NCBI GenBank assembly: GCA_003022505.1 | Contig: PXTQ01000121.1 | Location: 1 to 15,785, forward strand | Direction of reading: 5' to 3' | Source of the DNA: Bacteroidetes bacterium QS_8_64_10 | Lineage (GTDB): Bacteria; Bacteroidota; Rhodothermia; Rhodothermales; Salinibacteraceae | DNA: 15,785 nt | Part shown: piece after piece, positions 13,472 to 15,785 of the stretch | How positions within the stretch are numbered: the first letter of the stretch is position 1 | Layout of the letters: every line of letters starts with the position of its first letter | The notes under the pieces: model-generated | What the model was told of the DNA's origin: nothing | Databases searched by the model: none | The model's input: only the letters and a program-made list of their open reading frames with translations | Program-made: the position numbers and the translations under genes

Positions 13472-15544
13472 TCACGTCCGAATCCGCCGCGCTATGCGGT
13501 AGAGCCACACCACGAAGCACGCGAACGCTGCGACGCCCAGCACCGTCGTCAGCGTGGAGAAGGCGCTCTCGGAGAGACCCAGCGTCGACGGCGTGACGGC
13601 CATCACGTCGGTGCTCTCGGAGTAGGCAAACGGGATCGCCAGCAGGATGCCCACGAGCGCCTCGCCCGTAATCAGGCCGGAGGCGAACAGCAATCCGCGC
13701 CGGTTCGACTGGGCCGCCACCTCGTCGTAGTCCTGTCCGATCTGCTCCTTGCGGTTCGCCAGGTAACGCCCAGCGGCAAACGCCACGAAGCCGCCGATAA
13801 AGATCGGCACCGATAGCTCAATCGGAAGATAAATGCCCACGGCCACCGCCAGGACGGGCACGCGAAACTCGGAGCCGCGTGCTTTCAGCATCTGGTCGAT
13901 CAGGATGATGGCGACGGCGATCAGCGCGCCGGCGATAATCATCATCCAGGGCAAGTCCTGGTTGAAGACGCCGTCGGCGACGCTGCTCATGAGCGTGGCC
14001 TGCGGCGCGGCGAGCACCTCGCTCTCGTCCATGCCGGGGCGCGGGAAGACGGTGCCCATGCCGTAGGCCTGAAACAGCAGTTCCAGCACCGGCGCAATGA
14101 CGAGCGAAGCGGCCACCACGCCCACGATCTGCATGATCTGCTGCTTGCGCGGCGTTGCGCCCACGATGTGGCCCGCCTTCAGGTCCTGCATGTTGTCGCC
14201 CGCGATGGCGGCAGCGCACGCCGCAGCCGCCGTCGTCTCCGAAGCGTCCACGCCCAGGTTGATGGCTCCGCCCAAGATCGCCAAAAGAATCAGCGAGGTG
14301 GTCAGGATTGTGGCGATGGTGACGCCGGAGATCGGGTTGTTCGAGGAGCCGACGAGACCCGCCATGTAGCCTGCCACCGACGAAAACAGGAAGCCGGCCA
14401 GGAACGCGAAGATCAGCCCGAAGAGGAGCGTGCCCACGTAGCGCCCGGTGCCGATGCCGAGCCTGCTCTGATCGACGATGTAGAGGAACACGACGAAGAC
14501 GGGTACGGCCATCGCCACAGTGCCCCACAGCACAATGTTGATCGGCGTGTCCTGCTCGGTGCGCGGAATGGACACGGCTCCGCCGGAGCGCTTCTTGCGG
14601 ATCGCCTCGAACGAGGAGCGGATGCCGTCGCGGATGGGGCCGACCAGCGACACGAGCGCCCAGATGCCGCCCACCGCCATCGCGCCCACGCCCAGGAAGC
14701 GGATGCGCGCGTTCCAGATGTTCATCGCCGCCTCATAGCCGGTCGCGTCGCCCACGACCTGGCTGATCTGCGCGGGGTCGGCGAGCGCCATGTACAGCGG
14801 GATGCCGAAGAGCCACGAGATGAGACCGCCCGCAAAGACCAAAACGGCGATGTTGAGTCCGACGATGTAGCCGACGGCCAAGAGCGCCACCCCCAGCTCG
14901 CTCCCGAAGCCGAAGATGATAGAGCCGCCCGTGAGTGCGCCATGCACGCTGCTCGACACGAACTTGAAGCCGGTCTGGCAGAGCTTCAGGGCCGCACCGG
15001 CCAGGCCCGCGATGCCGATGTATTTTGCGCCCTCGCCGCCTTCTTCGCCCGCTTTCAGCACCTCGCCCGTCGCTATGCCCTCCGGAAATTGCAGGTCCGT
15101 CTCCAGAATGAGCGCGCGCCGGAGCGGAATCGTGAACAGGACGCCCAGGACGCCGCCGCACATGGCAATCGCCATCGTGGGCACGAACGCAAAGCTCTCC
15201 CAGTACTGGAGCATCACGAGCGCGGGCAGCGTAAAGATGACGCCCGCCGCCAGGCTCTCGCCCGCCGAGGCCGCCGTCTGCACGATGTTGTTTTCCAGAA
15301 TGTTCTGCTCCCGAAACAGTTGCAACACGGCCATCGAGATGACGGCAGCCGGGATGGAGGCACTTACCGTCATGCCCACCTTGAGGCCGAGGTAAGCGTT
15401 CGCTCCGGCCAGGAGCGCCGAGAGCACGAAGCCCAGCACGATGGCCTTGAACGTAATCTCCGGCAGCGAGGTCGTCGCGCCGATGTAGGGCGCGTCGTCT
15501 TTAGCTTTCTCTGAAGAGGGGTCTTGCGTAGTGGCTTCGGGCAT
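13472..15544 (-). CDS. OPT-family oligopeptide transporter
   Basis: Integral inner-membrane transporter of the oligopeptide transporter (OPT) family, thought to be driven by a cation gradient; bacterial members are linked to small peptides or metal-peptide conjugates, and the substrate here is unknown. The 690-residue product has a short hydrophilic N-terminus, then about 15 hydrophobic segments. Typical stretches are ANAYLGLKVGMTVSASIPAA (about 49-68), NNIVQTAASAGESLAAGVIF, LQFPEGIATGEVLKAG, SSNNPISGVTIATILTT and AIAGDNMQDLKAGHIVGATP, the family signature. Length is normal (650-700). The frame ends ...LYRIARRIRT at 13472, but another frame continues to a stop at 13417 as GFGRERYARTEVDEYERI plus VKDL, which reads like a real C-terminal tail; a small indel near 13480 may have cut it off. 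The gene converges with thiD. Confidence 0.92.
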   Translation of the reverse strand: MPEATTQDPSSEKAKDDAPYIGATTSLPEITFKAIVLGFVLSALLAGANAYLGLKVGMTVSASIPAAVISMAVLQLFREQNILENNIVQTAASAGESLAAGVIFTLPALVMLQYWESFAFVPTMAIAMCGGVLGVLFTIPLRRALILETDLQFPEGIATGEVLKAGEEGGEGAKYIGIAGLAGAALKLCQTGFKFVSSSVHGALTGGSIIFGFGSELGVALLAVGYIVGLNIAVLVFAGGLISWLFGIPLYMALADPAQISQVVGDATGYEAAMNIWNARIRFLGVGAMAVGGIWALVSLVGPIRDGIRSSFEAIRKKRSGGAVSIPRTEQDTPINIVLWGTVAMAVPVFVVFLYIVDQSRLGIGTGRYVGTLLFGLIFAFLAGFLFSSVAGYMAGLVGSSNNPISGVTIATILTTSLILLAILGGAINLGVDASETTAAAACAAAIAGDNMQDLKAGHIVGATPRKQQIMQIVGVVAASLVIAPVLELLFQAYGMGTVFPRPGMDESEVLAAPQATLMSSVADGVFNQDLPWMMIIAGALIAVAIILIDQMLKARGSEFRVPVLAVAVGIYLPIELSVPIFIGGFVAFAAGRYLANRKEQIGQDYDEVAAQSNRRGLLFASGLITGEALVGILLAIPFAYSESTDVMAVTPSTLGLSESAFSTLTTVLGVAAFACFVVWLYRIARRIRT

Positions 15545-15614
15545 AAGTCAGGCCTGGCGATTTGTGCGTTGATAATCGCTCGAGCAGTCCTCTACGACCA
15601 TGCTGGTAGAAAGG

Positions 15615-15765
15615 CGTATTGCGTAAGACGTAGTGCGTAACGCTGCCTGTCAGTATGGGTGAAAGCGCACTTGCGGCGGTAGCGTATTCGGTGTGGCGTC
15701 GTCGGTAGAGAAAAGCACGAAACAATCAGCCTGGCCCCCCTACGTTTTACGCATTACGCAATACG
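15615..15765. repeat. Inverted heptamer tracts upstream of the OPT transporter
   Basis: CGTATTGCGTAA (15615-15626) recurs exactly inverted as TTACGCAATACG (15754-15765). Both sit in longer 7-mer runs: GCGTATT GCGTAAG ACGTAGT GCGTAAC on the left and ACGTTTT ACGCATT ACGCAAT on the right, with 127 bp between the 12-bp arms. They border the probable leader region of the transporter. No gene was found in 15545-15785. Confidence 0.7.
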
Positions 15766-15785
15766 AATCACTGCACTACCGTCAT

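Noticed and set aside
14168..15514. 448-codon plus-strand open frame opposite the OPT transporter
   Set aside because: Composition typical of an antisense shadow (many H, R, D, A); the transporter on the other strand is unmistakable.

Overview
The window is a GC-rich stretch of bacterial chromosome, most probably from the Rhodothermia/Salinibacter side of Bacteroidota. Three things point there: a short Bacteroidota-type primary sigma factor without region 1.1, the folP-dacA pair typical of that phylum, and an outer-membrane protein ending in phenylalanine. The acid-rich proteins hint at a halophile. The lineage is inferred from memory of the families, not from a search.

Layout. Positions 1-2316 (minus strand) hold folP, dacA and the start of pcm. 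Positions 2556-5101 (plus strand) hold a GH3-family acyl-acid ligase-like gene and the sigma factor. Positions 5215-8048 (minus) hold a large secreted gene joining a zinc metallopeptidase, a PD40 propeller and an outer-membrane barrel. A DAO-family FAD oxidoreductase (8257-9327, minus) is divergent from a thiamin thiazole cluster on the plus strand (9476-13096): thiO, thiS, thiG, a ThiE/TenI-family gene and thiD. An OPT-family transporter (13472-15544, minus) follows. ThiO oxidises glycine to dehydroglycine, ThiS carries the sulfur, ThiG builds the thiazole phosphate, a TenI-type enzyme would aromatise it or a ThiE-type enzyme would couple it, and ThiD makes HMP-PP. No thiC, thiF or thiL is in the window.

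Two patterns cut across the gene list. First, four genes (folP, the peptidase-barrel gene at two places, thiO, thiG) lack internal conserved segments of roughly 30-150 nt, and three of them change frame there; the transporter may have a sixth lesion at its C-terminus. An assembly problem is the simplest explanation, real decay the alternative. Second, almost every intergenic gap carries degenerate tracts with a 7-bp period (words such as GCGTAAT, ACGAATG, TCGAATG), several arranged as inverted pairs that could fold. Two copies flanking thiG differ by exactly one heptamer. A separate 128-bp nested inverted-repeat element lies at 13168-13295. No tRNA, rRNA, CRISPR array or transposase gene was seen.
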